Source: Postechiella sp039985655
Lineage (GTDB): Bacteria > Bacteroidota > Bacteroidia > Flavobacteriales > Flavobacteriaceae
Reading direction: 5' to 3'
NCBI GenBank assembly: GCA_039985655.1
Contig: JBDWSF010000014.1
Location: 124,001 to 188,000 of the forward strand
DNA: 64,000 nucleotides
Shown here piece by piece: positions 35,587 through 43,971 of the stretch; the first letter of the stretch is position 1, and each line of letters opens with the position of its first letter. The position numbers and the translations under genes were made by a program. The notes under the pieces are model-generated. The model saw nothing but the letters and a program-made list of their open reading frames with translations. It did not search any database and was not told the origin of the DNA.

Positions 35587-36967
35587 AATCTAATTTACTT
35601 TTGTTAATATCATTTATTTTATGCTCACTTGCTTCCTTTATATTTTTAAGAATATTTTTTTCTCCTGGTTTTACATGGATTAATTTTTCAGCAATTAATT
35701 CAACAACATGAGCATTAACAGCATTCCCAAGAGCTCCAAAACAGCTACCTAAATTTTCTGGTAATTTAATTCCATTTAAAGATTGTATTCTTGCTCCTTC
35801 ACTTGGCGTAATATATCTGTTTTCCCAACCAATGATAGGTATTTGAGTACTAACAGTAACTAATGAAGGGAAGAAATCAGTTTTTTTAATCCTTACTCCT
35901 GAGCCTCTGAACTGTATTATATATTTTGATAGATCTCTTTCTCCTCCCTGAACATTCCATTCAAATTTTTGCCAACTAGACACACCTAAATCTCTTATTT
36001 TTTCTACAATTGGTTTAAGTTCATTTTCATATTGTAGATAGAATGCTCTATTACTTCTTATGTAATGTTTTTTCCAATTAGGAAAAGGAATTTGTTTATC
36101 TGTTTCTTTATCTAATTGATTTTTTTTAGCATAATTTGGTAACCTTTCAAGTTTATCGTTAAAAGACATCCCTCTAAGTGGAATTCCGAAAGACCCTTTT
36201 CTTCTACCTAATAATTGATTTGATGACCTAAATGGTATTTCATCTTCAAATGGGTAAGTTGCACCAAATTCCATCGCCCATATAGGAAAACTTGGTAATT
36301 TATCATCTTTAGGAATTGTATTAATGAACTCTTGCCATAACTTAACAACATTTATTTTTTCTTTCTCAAGTTTTGTTGCGTCAGATGGTGTTTTATCTAA
36401 AAAATCAAAAATTGATTCTGTTGAATTTCTTTCTTCAGGCCAAGTAAAATGATCTAAATTAGTCCTTTTACCAACTATAAAAATTCGTTCTCTATGCTGT
36501 GGTATTCCAAGGTTATGAGGTGACAGTATTTTTTTATCAATTGAGTAACCTAATACATTTTCTAATTTATTTTTTATATACCTCCAAGTATTAAAATTAT
36601 CATGGCTTTCAAGGTTTCTAACATTTTCTAAAATGAAATATTCAGGCTTGTGATAATCAATAATATCTACTAATTTATCAAAAAGATTACCATTTTTTTT
36701 ATCATGAAGCCCTAGCTGATCTCCTGCTTTAGAAAAAGGTTGACAAGGAAAACCTGCACATAAAACATTAAACGGGGGAATCTTTTCTACTTCAATTTTA
36801 GTGATATCCCTATTTACAAGAATATTAAAGTTTTTTTCGTATAATTTTGCTAAATGTTCTTTCTTTTCACTAGCAAATACACATTCATGTCCAAGCTTTT
36901 CAAGAGCGACATGAAATCCACCTAATCCTGCAAACAAGTCTATAAATTTCAATTTGTCTTTAATCAT
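35570..36967 (-). CDS. DNA (cytosine-5-)-methyltransferase
   Basis: The ATG at 36967 is chosen over a GTG four codons earlier. Numbering from that GTG, motif I is FAGLGG (16-21), motif IV is GFPCQPFS with catalytic Cys79, motif VI is ENV (118-120), motif VIII is QHRERIFIVG (162-171), and motif X is GNAVNAHVVELIAEKL near the C terminus. About 200 residues between VIII and IX form the target-recognition region. It would methylate cytosine at an unknown site and protect host DNA. It overlaps the controller gene by 8 bases. Confidence 0.95.
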   Translation of the reverse strand: MIKDKLKFIDLFAGLGGFHVALEKLGHECVFASEKKEHLAKLYEKNFNILVNRDITKIEVEKIPPFNVLCAGFPCQPFSKAGDQLGLHDKKNGNLFDKLVDIIDYHKPEYFILENVRNLESHDNFNTWRYIKNKLENVLGYSIDKKILSPHNLGIPQHRERIFIVGKRTNLDHFTWPEERNSTESIFDFLDKTPSDATKLEKEKINVVKLWQEFINTIPKDDKLPSFPIWAMEFGATYPFEDEIPFRSSNQLLGRRKGSFGIPLRGMSFNDKLERLPNYAKKNQLDKETDKQIPFPNWKKHYIRSNRAFYLQYENELKPIVEKIRDLGVSSWQKFEWNVQGGERDLSKYIIQFRGSGVRIKKTDFFPSLVTVSTQIPIIGWENRYITPSEGARIQSLNGIKLPENLGSCFGALGNAVNAHVVELIAEKLIHVKPGEKNILKNIKEASEHKINDINKSKLDYERIE

Positions 36968-37163
36968 TTTTATAATCACTCTCAGTTAATAAATCTCTTG
37001 CATCAACATTGAGTATCTCTGCGATTTTATATAGCACTTCTATTCTTGGTTGTTGCCTGTTTTGTGAATAAGCATTTACCATATTGTAACTTTTTCCGAG
37101 TTTTTCAGCTAACCAAGTTTGCTTTATTCCTTTTTGTTCCAACACTTCCTTAATTCGGTTCAT
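36960..37163 (-). CDS. XRE-family helix-turn-helix protein (C-protein-like controller)
   Basis: The 67-residue protein is a single HTH_3 domain (QTWLAEKLGKSYNMVNAYS at about 15-33, then a partner helix). Its size and position directly before a methyltransferase match the controller proteins of type II restriction-modification systems, which delay the nuclease until DNA is modified. A direct repeat just upstream of the ATG could be its operator. Role inferred from context. Confidence 0.85.
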   Translation of the reverse strand: MNRIKEVLEQKGIKQTWLAEKLGKSYNMVNAYSQNRQQPRIEVLYKIAEILNVDARDLLTESDYKND

Positions 37164-37170
37164 TTCAGAC

Positions 37171-37208
37171 GTTATTTTATTCCGCTAATTTAAATAAGTT
37201 ATTTTATT
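37171..37208 (-). promoter_or_regulatory. Direct repeat upstream of the controller gene
   Basis: GTTATTTTATT occurs at 37171-37181 and again at 37198-37208, a 27-base period, 8 and 35 bases upstream of the ATG. In such short AT-rich sequence chance is possible, but the position fits a controller operator that could regulate the whole operon. Confidence 0.35.
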
Positions 37209-37210
37209 TA

Positions 37211-37640
37211 TCTCAAAAAACTGTGTGTAAAATGTAAATATTATGTTCGATTTAGCGTTGATAAAAACGGCTCTTTTGTTTTTTTTATGTGTAAGTTTTA
37301 AAAAAAAGGTATGAAATCGTTTTAATGTTTAATATCCAGAGTTAAACGAAGGTAGACGATTTTTTTTACAAAGTCAAGTGGTATTTTAATTTATAGGAGA
37401 TTAAAATAATCAAAAAAAGGATTGTATTTATGTTTAAACTATAGAAATCCTTAACGCAAGTAAAGCAAACACGAACATAGGCTCTATATAAACCCTCCTA
37501 ATTTCGAATAAATCGAAATTGTCCTCCCTTAAAAAATAAGGGAGAAGCAAGTATTATTCATGTTTTTAGGGCTGGTTAAAATATGAGTAGTAACCTTTTT
37601 TCAAAATACGTGTTCTTAGTTATTCCTTAAATTTTGAGCA
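37211..37640. other. Intergenic region between controller gene and rpsU
   Basis: No gene is visible in about 430 bases. Two small hairpins are close together: TTTCGA/TCGAAA around 37502-37518 and CTCCCTT/AAGGGAG around 37523-37545. They resemble palindromic intergenic repeats of this group. This region forms the second boundary of the island. Confidence 0.4.
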
Positions 37641-37644
37641 AAAA

Positions 37645-37666
37645 AATTCCCGCGATAGCGGGAATT
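37645..37666 (-). terminator. Terminator of rpsU
   Basis: AATTCCCGC at 37645-37653 pairs with GCGGGAATT at 37658-37666, with seven T residues after it on the minus strand. It lies 26 bases after the rpsU stop, so rpsU forms its own unit separate from the island. Confidence 0.85.
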
Positions 37667-37691
37667 GAGTTTTATTTTGATTTAAAAGCTA

Positions 37692-37886
37692 TTATAAATT
37701 TTCTGCATCTCTTAATCCTTGAACGTATTGTGCTTTTTGAACTTGAACTCTACGTGTAACTGAAGGTTTGTTAAACTGCTTGCGTGTATGTAATTGACGC
37801 TTCGCTCCCGTTTTCATAAACTTTTGTTTAAAACGTTTTAACGGTCTTTCTATATTTTCTCCTTCTTTAACTTGTATTATTAGCAT
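37692..37886 (-). CDS. rpsU: 30S ribosomal protein S21
   Basis: The 64-residue basic protein (IIQVKEGENIERPLKRFKQK) matches bS21. In Bacteroidota this protein sits near the 3' end of 16S rRNA and helps hide the anti-Shine-Dalgarno sequence. Unlike nearly all neighbours, this gene has a strong Shine-Dalgarno sequence 9 bases before the ATG, which fits the autoregulation reported for Flavobacterium. Confidence 0.97.
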   Translation of the reverse strand: MLIIQVKEGENIERPLKRFKQKFMKTGAKRQLHTRKQFNKPSVTRRVQVQKAQYVQGLRDAENL

Positions 37887-37895
37887 AGTGCCTTA

Positions 37896-37902
37896 ACCTC
37901 CT
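37896..37902 (-). promoter_or_regulatory. Strong Shine-Dalgarno sequence of rpsU
   Basis: On the minus strand AGGAGGT, within AGAGGAGGTTAAGG, complements the 3' end of 16S rRNA over at least 7 bases and is spaced 9 bases from the ATG. Other starts inspected here, including tuf, lack such a site. Confidence 0.8.
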
Positions 37903-37925
37903 CTCTTTTAATATTTTTGTGGCGG

Positions 37926-37933
37926 CAAAGATA
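37926..37933 (-). promoter_or_regulatory. -7 promoter box of rpsU
   Basis: TATCTTTG on the minus strand matches TANNTTTG, 39 bases before the ATG. The leader would include the Shine-Dalgarno site. Confidence 0.65.
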
Positions 37934-37968
37934 AAAACAATTGTTAATTAACAATTAAAAATTGATAA

Positions 37969-38535
37969 TTATTTTATGTTCTTGACTTGTATTCGTTTAC
38001 CTTTTCTAGCAAAATAATTTTGAACAATCTTATCTAGATAAACTTTTGAATTAACACATTCAAAATCTAACCTGTTTGGAAGTTCAGCAAATAACGGAAT
38101 ACCTCTCCCTAACAAATAAGGGATTATTGTTATGGTCATTTCGTCTATTAAATCTTCTTTCAAGAAACTTTGAATTGTTTTACCGCCATCGATATACAGG
38201 CTATAGTATCCTTTTTCATGAATCTGATCAAGAATTCCTGTTAAAGTTCCTTTTATAAGCACAACCTTATCTTTATATTTATCAGGAACACGAGTCAAAC
38301 TATTGCTTAATACAAAAACAGGTTTTTGGTAAGGCCAATCTATATCAAATCCACATACCGTCTCGAAAGTTTTACGTCCCATAACAAGTGCATCAATCTG
38401 AGAAATGAATTCGCTATATCCCATATCAATATTATCAGGATTAGCAATGGAATGCAACCAATCAATTCCTCCATTTTTGTCTGCAATATAGCCGTCTAAA
38501 CTTGTTGCTATAAATACTTTGTTTTTCTTTTTCAT
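37969..38535 (-). CDS. Dihydrofolate reductase family protein (RibD C-terminal-like)
   Basis: The ATG at 38535 (MKKKNKVFIATSLDGYIAD) is preferred over one 21 bases upstream because it directly precedes the conserved ATSLDGYIA strand. The 188-residue protein has NGGIDWL, LVMGRKTFE, PVFVLSNSL, LYIDGGKTIQSFL and the late IPYLLGRGIPLF. These are hallmarks of the RibD_C/YwjB-like NADPH reductase family rather than of true folate-pathway DHFR. Substrate unknown. It is transcribed towards rpsU. Confidence 0.85.
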   Translation of the reverse strand: MKKKNKVFIATSLDGYIADKNGGIDWLHSIANPDNIDMGYSEFISQIDALVMGRKTFETVCGFDIDWPYQKPVFVLSNSLTRVPDKYKDKVVLIKGTLTGILDQIHEKGYYSLYIDGGKTIQSFLKEDLIDEMTITIIPYLLGRGIPLFAELPNRLDFECVNSKVYLDKIVQNYFARKGKRIQVKNIK

Positions 38536-38670
38536 GATTTCCCTAATGAGTACCAACGATTTCGATAAATACTAAATCTAGCAATTACACACCGCAAAAG
38601 CGATTGATGCGGCATACTTTTTAAAACTTGACAAGCCTTGAGTTTAATTTAGAACTAGGTTTTAACAAAT

Positions 38671-38769
38671 CGCCACGTCGCTTACTCCTCGCGATGACGC
38701 TTTAAAAAATTGGGAGTCCTTCGACTGCGTTCAAGATAAACTTCAAGCCCGCCCCTTGCGGTAACGCCC
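38671..38769 (-). repeat. Composite repeat, inverse copy beyond rpsU
   Basis: On the minus strand the modules read GGGCGTTACCGCAAGGGG (38747-38769, two changes from the copy at 30544) and then CGTCATCGCGAGGAG with CGACGTGGCG (38671-38699). Order is the same as in the 30544-30622 copy, so the two copies are inverted relative to each other across 8 kb. Confidence 0.6.
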
Positions 38770-38822
38770 AACTTTTCGACATAACTTTTATAAAATATCT
38801 AAACTGCTCGAAGTGACAACAA

Positions 38823-39989
38823 TTAAGTTGCTGGCTTGTATTCTTTTTTATCAATAATCATTTTAGAAAGAATTTCTCGAAGAATCTCGGAAGTTCCTCC
38901 TCCTATAGGACCTATTCTGCTATCTCTTAACAGTCTAGCCATTGGGTAATCTTCCATATAACCGTATCCTCCTAAAAACTGCATGCATTCGTAAATGACT
39001 TTGTCGGCCATTTCTGTTGACTTCAGTTTAGATATTGTCGCTTCTTTAACAACGTATTTCCCTTGATTTAATTGATAGGCCACAGTGTAGTTATACTGTT
39101 TACAAATTTCCATATCAGAATATAAATCGACCAACTTATGTCTTAAAGCTTGATATTTGTCTAATGATTTTCCGAATGCAACACGTTCGGACATATAATT
39201 TGTAGCATATTTTAAAGCAAATTCTGCTCTGGCATGTGCATTAATCCCCATTACTAAACGCTCTAAAGCGAAGTGCTGCATGATATATGAAAAGCCTTGA
39301 TTTTCTTCTCCCAAAAGATTAGCGGCAGGGATTTTAACATTATCAAAAGCAATTTCGGCAGTATCGGATGCGCGCCATCCTAACTTATCTAATTTTGTAG
39401 CAGTAATTCCTACGGTATCTCTGTCTACCACAAAAATGCTCATCCCTTTATTTCCTAATTCGGGATTACTTTTTGCAGCAATAACTAAATAATCGCTATA
39501 AACACCATTGGTAATAAATGTTTTCGATCCGTTTAGTAGATAATGGTCACCATTTTTAATAGCTGTTGTACGCATCCCTGCGACATCACTACCTCCAGAT
39601 GGTTCTGTAATGCATAAACAACCAATTTTATCTCCAGCAATACTCGGTGCTAAATAATTTTGCTTAATCGTTTCATCGCCTTCGGCATTAAGATGCGTCA
39701 TGGCTAAATAGACATGTGCCCATATGGCCGCTGCAAAGCCACCAGAATTTATTTTTTGAAGTTCTTCTTGAAGTATAACCGTATAGAAAAGATCTAAATT
39801 TAACCCACCATAAGCTTCTGGATAATTAATTCCAAAAAAGCCCATATCTCCGAATTTTTTCCAAATAAACCGATCTATAGTTCCTGTTTTCTCCCATTTA
39901 TCTATGTGAGGGACAACTTCTTTTTTTAAAAAATCTGTTAAGCTTTCTCTAAAGAGATTATGTTCTTCTGTGAAGTACATATTATTCAT
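38823..39989 (-). CDS. Acyl-CoA dehydrogenase
   Basis: The 388-residue FAD enzyme introduces the alpha-beta double bond in acyl-CoA. It has CLCITEPSGGSDVAGM, LNGSKTFITNG, GWRASDTAEIAFDNV and the C-terminal PIGGGTSEILREIL. The position used by short-chain enzymes for the catalytic Glu is Gly here. Instead Glu243 in FALERLV matches the base of the isovaleryl/long-chain group. Substrate unknown; no other beta-oxidation gene is adjacent. Confidence 0.92.
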   Translation of the reverse strand: MNNMYFTEEHNLFRESLTDFLKKEVVPHIDKWEKTGTIDRFIWKKFGDMGFFGINYPEAYGGLNLDLFYTVILQEELQKINSGGFAAAIWAHVYLAMTHLNAEGDETIKQNYLAPSIAGDKIGCLCITEPSGGSDVAGMRTTAIKNGDHYLLNGSKTFITNGVYSDYLVIAAKSNPELGNKGMSIFVVDRDTVGITATKLDKLGWRASDTAEIAFDNVKIPAANLLGEENQGFSYIMQHFALERLVMGINAHARAEFALKYATNYMSERVAFGKSLDKYQALRHKLVDLYSDMEICKQYNYTVAYQLNQGKYVVKEATISKLKSTEMADKVIYECMQFLGGYGYMEDYPMARLLRDSRIGPIGGGTSEILREILSKMIIDKKEYKPAT

Positions 39990-40000
39990 ACCTGTGGGTT

Positions 40001-40867
40001 TTAATCTATGAGCAAATATAATTGAATTATATCGATTTTATTTACGGGAAAGTCCTTTACTTTTATTAATTCATCTAAAGAATTATAACCTTCTCTTAAT
40101 TGTCTGTATTCTACGATATAATGCGCCACATCGTAGTCTATATATTGTATGGTTACCAACTCATCAACAGTAGCACTATTCAATTTTATTTTATTAATTT
40201 TACGTGGTGTTTTCACTGTAAAATCATTTAAAATATTTGCTATGATTTCTGGCGTTAAACCATAAATTTCTTGTAGTTGCACATTTGCAATAAAACCACC
40301 TTTAAATTTATCTCTGTATTCTATAATTCTTTTTGAAAATGTTTCGCCAATACCATACACTTTTTGAAGTTGTTGCCCCGTAGCGGTATTCAAATCTTGT
40401 TTTTGAGCAACCGTTTTAGTTTTGGCAGTATAGTTTATTGTTGCTTGTTTAGCTTTAGGCTTTGTAACCCATTCAGGAAATTTAAAAAGTGGTGTTATTT
40501 TTTTTAATAATGAATCTGATACTTTTGTAACGTCTTGAAATTGTTTTACAGAATTAATCCATTTGTTTTGTTTTCTAAATGCGAGTAATCTATCGATTTC
40601 TTCGTTACTCATTCCTAAAGTTGATCCTTTATAATCTGTTATATAATTTGGATTAAACGGATATACTTTAGGTTTCTGTGCCTCATGTTGAACCAATCGT
40701 AATGAATCGATCTCTTTGGTGAATTTTGCTAGTTCGGTTTTATTAACCTCTATGTCTTCGGAAGAGAAATCGGCAAAAAAGTAAACGCATTGTAATATGA
40801 TAATAATGATTACTAATAAAAAAATCCCATTTCGCTGATCTTTAGAAAAAGTGAAATGGGATTGCAT
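40001..40867 (-). CDS. Membrane-anchored helix-hairpin-helix protein (ComEA-like)
   Basis: The 288-residue protein has one N-terminal membrane helix (GIFLLVIIIIILQCVYFF) and three helix-hairpin-helix-like regions: SNEEIDRLLAFRKQNKWINS (about 82-101), LNTATGQQLQKVYGIGETFSKRI near 160, and LNSATVDELVTIQYIDYDVAHYIV near 230. The HhH units resemble those of the DNA-uptake receptor ComEA. The protein may bind DNA at the membrane, but this is inference. Confidence 0.85.
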   Translation of the reverse strand: MQSHFTFSKDQRNGIFLLVIIIIILQCVYFFADFSSEDIEVNKTELAKFTKEIDSLRLVQHEAQKPKVYPFNPNYITDYKGSTLGMSNEEIDRLLAFRKQNKWINSVKQFQDVTKVSDSLLKKITPLFKFPEWVTKPKAKQATINYTAKTKTVAQKQDLNTATGQQLQKVYGIGETFSKRIIEYRDKFKGGFIANVQLQEIYGLTPEIIANILNDFTVKTPRKINKIKLNSATVDELVTIQYIDYDVAHYIVEYRQLREGYNSLDELIKVKDFPVNKIDIIQLYLLID

Positions 40868-40891
40868 ATTATAAAAATTTTATATCTATAG

Positions 40892-42499
40892 TTAACTTGC
40901 CGACTTATGCCCTATTGCCGCTAAATATCTTTTTAGCTCTGCACGTACTTTAGGCGCTAATAATATCAGTCCTATAATATTTGGAAATACCATGGCAAAA
41001 ATCATGGCATCTGAAAAATCTATAACAGAGTTTAAACTGGAAGATGCCCCAACGATTACAAAACCTAAAAACAAAAACTTATAAACTAAATCTGCTATTT
41101 TACCTTTTCCAAATAAATATTTCCACCCTTGAATACCATAATATGACCAAGAAAGCATTGTTGAAAATGCAAATAAGATAACTGCTATGGTTAATAGAAT
41201 TGAAAAATTAGGAATGGCAGAATCAAATGCTACCGAGGTTAAATCAACCCCACCTAAACGATCTCCTGTACCATTCATAATAACATTGCTGCCTTCTAAA
41301 TTCGCGTAGTTAAATAGGTTACTTTTTATATTTGTTATAATAATGACTAAAGCAGTCATTGTACAAATCACTACAGTATCAACAAAAGGACCAATAGATG
41401 CTACGATACCTTCACTAGCAGGAAACCTAGTTTTTACGGCTGCGTGAGCAATTGATGCCGATCCAACTCCTGCTTCATTAGAAAAAGCAGCACGTTGAAA
41501 CCCAACAATCATAACGCCTATAACACCTCCTAATAAGGAATTGCTTTCAAATACTCCTGTCCATATTTGTCCAAAAGCCGCTGGAATAGCAGTAACATTC
41601 ATAAAAATAATGACCAAAGCAGCGCCTACATACATAATCCCCATAAATGGCACTATTTTTTCAGTAACACGTCCTATTCTTTTTATACCGCCTATAATAA
41701 CAACTGCTACTAAAGCAGCCATGATAAGTCCAACGAAAAAACCTTCATCTATACCAAATAATAAATTAAATTGTGCTGCTGCTTGGTTTGCTTGAAACAT
41801 GTTTCCTCCTCCAAAGGAACCACCAACAACAAAAATGGCGTAAAGAACAGCTAAAACTTTTCCTAAAGCACCAAGGTTTTTTTCTTTTAATCCTTTTTTA
41901 AGATAGTACATGGGACCACCATAGATCTTACCATCTTCACCAACTTCTCTATATTTTACTCCTAAAGTCGCTTCAACCAATTTAGTCGACATTCCTAAAA
42001 ACCCTGCTAAAATCATCCAAAACGTTGCTCCAGGACCACCAATGGCAATTGCTACAGCAACACCTGCTATATTTCCCAATCCAACAGTTGCGGAAAGCGC
42101 AGCTGTTAACGCTTGAAAATGAGTCACTTCACCAACAACACCCTCGGCTTGAGGACTTTCAAAAACATCGCCTCCAGGTGTTGAATCACCCGCTGCAACA
42201 TCTACACTATGATGATCAACATCATCATACTTTCCTTTAGCTGCTTTTATGGCTACACTAAGTAATCTGACATTAGCAAACTTAAAATATAATGTAAAAA
42301 ATAAAGCGCCTAATAAAAGAACAATCAATACAATAGGGACATCTTTACCTGCAATCTGAATCGGATAAAAAACAAAGCTACTGACGCCTTGCGAAAATGG
42401 TCCAAATTTGGCTTCTATATCTTCTTCTATAGAAGTTTCTTGTGCAAATGTTAATATTGGTAAAATTAAAGTGAGTATTGAAAGAAGATATTTCTTCAT
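40892..42499 (-). CDS. Sodium:alanine symporter (AGCS family)
   Basis: The 535-residue protein has a signal-like N terminus and about ten membrane segments. Family signatures visible are GLGNIAGVAVAIAIGGPGATFWM, VGEDGKIYGGPMYYL and QRAAFSNEAGVGSASIAHAA. Such carriers import alanine or glycine with sodium. It stands directly upstream of the HhH gene on the same strand (24-base gap) but the two are functionally unrelated. Confidence 0.94.
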   Translation of the reverse strand: MKKYLLSILTLILPILTFAQETSIEEDIEAKFGPFSQGVSSFVFYPIQIAGKDVPIVLIVLLLGALFFTLYFKFANVRLLSVAIKAAKGKYDDVDHHSVDVAAGDSTPGGDVFESPQAEGVVGEVTHFQALTAALSATVGLGNIAGVAVAIAIGGPGATFWMILAGFLGMSTKLVEATLGVKYREVGEDGKIYGGPMYYLKKGLKEKNLGALGKVLAVLYAIFVVGGSFGGGNMFQANQAAAQFNLLFGIDEGFFVGLIMAALVAVVIIGGIKRIGRVTEKIVPFMGIMYVGAALVIIFMNVTAIPAAFGQIWTGVFESNSLLGGVIGVMIVGFQRAAFSNEAGVGSASIAHAAVKTRFPASEGIVASIGPFVDTVVICTMTALVIIITNIKSNLFNYANLEGSNVIMNGTGDRLGGVDLTSVAFDSAIPNFSILLTIAVILFAFSTMLSWSYYGIQGWKYLFGKGKIADLVYKFLFLGFVIVGASSSLNSVIDFSDAMIFAMVFPNIIGLILLAPKVRAELKRYLAAIGHKSAS

Positions 42500-42608
42500 A
42501 GGAATTGTGAATTAATTAGTCTTTTATTGAAAGATTCTTATTAAAAGCTAGCAAGATGCTAAAAAAAATCGGTTTTTTAAAACGAAACCCATTAAAAAAG
42601 CAAAATAC

Positions 42609-43631
42609 TTAGACGATATCGTATTCAGAATTTAAAGCGTCAATCTGCTCTGGTCTACCTAAAACAATAATTTTAGAATTTGGAGCCAGTTCTAATTCTG
42701 CTTCAGGGTTTACAACATAATCTCCTTTTTCATCTTTATAACCAATAACTGTGCACCCTGTCTTTTTACGTAAATCTAAATCTTTAATGGTTTTGATGGT
42801 ATCATTTGTACTGTATAATTTTTCGACAGCAACTTCTTCAATATTAATATTAGATTTACCTACAATAGATAAATTATCAATAAATTCCATTAAACCAGGA
42901 ACAACTACTAAAGATGCCATATGGTCTCCACCAATTTTATCTGGTAAAATAACATTATTGGCTCCTGCAAATTTGAGTTTCTCGTAAGACGACTCATGAG
43001 ATGCTCTACTAATAATATTTATGTTTTTATTTATTTGCCGTGTTGATAGCACAACGAATAAATTATCGGCATCACTTGGCAGGGCAGAAATAAAACTTGA
43101 TGCGCGTTCTATACCCGCTTGTAAAAGAACTTCATCTTCATTAGCATTTCCAATAACATAAGGCACATTATCAAATTGCAAACGCTCCTCAAGCTCCTTA
43201 TTCTTTTCTATAACGACAAACGATTGATTGTGAGCTGACAATTTCCTTACCGTCTGCTTCCCATTTCTTCCGTAACCACAAACAACAACATGATTCTTAA
43301 AACTTTCAATTTTCTTTTGCATCTTTTTATGTTTTAATTCTTCAATATGATCTTTACTTAAAATATACTCTGTAATAATAGAAAGCGCATAACCTACAAT
43401 AACGACACTGGCTAAAATTAAAAAAATGGTGAAAATTTTTGATTGATTATCTAACGGAACGACTTCTCCAAAACCAACGGTTGTCATGGTTATAACCGTC
43501 ATGTAAAGTGCATCGATCCATGAATATCCCGAAATAATCATATACCCAGAAACACCTATTAGTAGCATAATTACCAATAAAAATATGGCCGTGTATATTT
43601 TGGTTCTAAAGAATTTTATAAGTGGGTTCAT
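42609..43631 (-). CDS. Potassium channel with RCK/TrkA-N and TrkA-C domains
   Basis: The 340-residue protein has two membrane helices flanking the pore loop with selectivity filter TVGFG at 51-55, then the RCK nucleotide-binding domain starting VVVCGYGRNG at 115-124. A C-terminal TrkA_C-like domain follows (about 255-340). It resembles bacterial two-helix ligand-gated K+ channels such as MthK. The filter has GFG rather than GYG, as in some prokaryotic channels. Confidence 0.93.
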   Translation of the reverse strand: MNPLIKFFRTKIYTAIFLLVIMLLIGVSGYMIISGYSWIDALYMTVITMTTVGFGEVVPLDNQSKIFTIFLILASVVIVGYALSIITEYILSKDHIEELKHKKMQKKIESFKNHVVVCGYGRNGKQTVRKLSAHNQSFVVIEKNKELEERLQFDNVPYVIGNANEDEVLLQAGIERASSFISALPSDADNLFVVLSTRQINKNINIISRASHESSYEKLKFAGANNVILPDKIGGDHMASLVVVPGLMEFIDNLSIVGKSNINIEEVAVEKLYSTNDTIKTIKDLDLRKKTGCTVIGYKDEKGDYVVNPEAELELAPNSKIIVLGRPEQIDALNSEYDIV

Positions 43632-43707
43632 ATATTCACTAACATCAATATAAAGTTAAAAAAGCAACTTTTCTTTTCTATAAATAATTCCACCTTTTAA
43701 TTTAGGA

Positions 43708-43935
43708 TTATAAATCGAAAACAGATGAGCGTTTGGTATACACTAAATCTTTTATTCGCATCCAGAAAGCCATAAATAAATAGAGCGCAAAACCAAAACC
43801 AACAGTTACAAAGGTTACATACATAAAAGACGTACGCACCACTTTGGCTCGAATACCAAATCGATCTGCAATACGCTGACAAACATAGTAACCATGCTTT
43901 TGAAAATATAGTAAAGGCTTGTAAAAAATACTCAT
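43708..43935 (-). CDS. PspC-domain membrane protein
   Basis: The 75-residue protein fits the PspC stress-response domain: YYVCQRIADRFGIRAKVVR followed by a strong hydrophobic span (FVTVGFGFALYLFMAFW). A frame offset by 11 bases on the same strand is only a shadow. PspC proteins act in envelope-stress signalling; this is a stand-alone short form. Confidence 0.82.
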   Translation of the reverse strand: MSIFYKPLLYFQKHGYYVCQRIADRFGIRAKVVRTSFMYVTFVTVGFGFALYLFMAFWMRIKDLVYTKRSSVFDL

Positions 43936-43971
43936 GCTGCAAGTTACTACTTAGTTTATTTGTTTAAAAAC

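Noticed and set aside
37969..38535. Reductase as a trimethoprim-resistance or folA gene
   Set aside because: Its motifs belong to the RibD C-terminal-like family, not to true dihydrofolate reductase.
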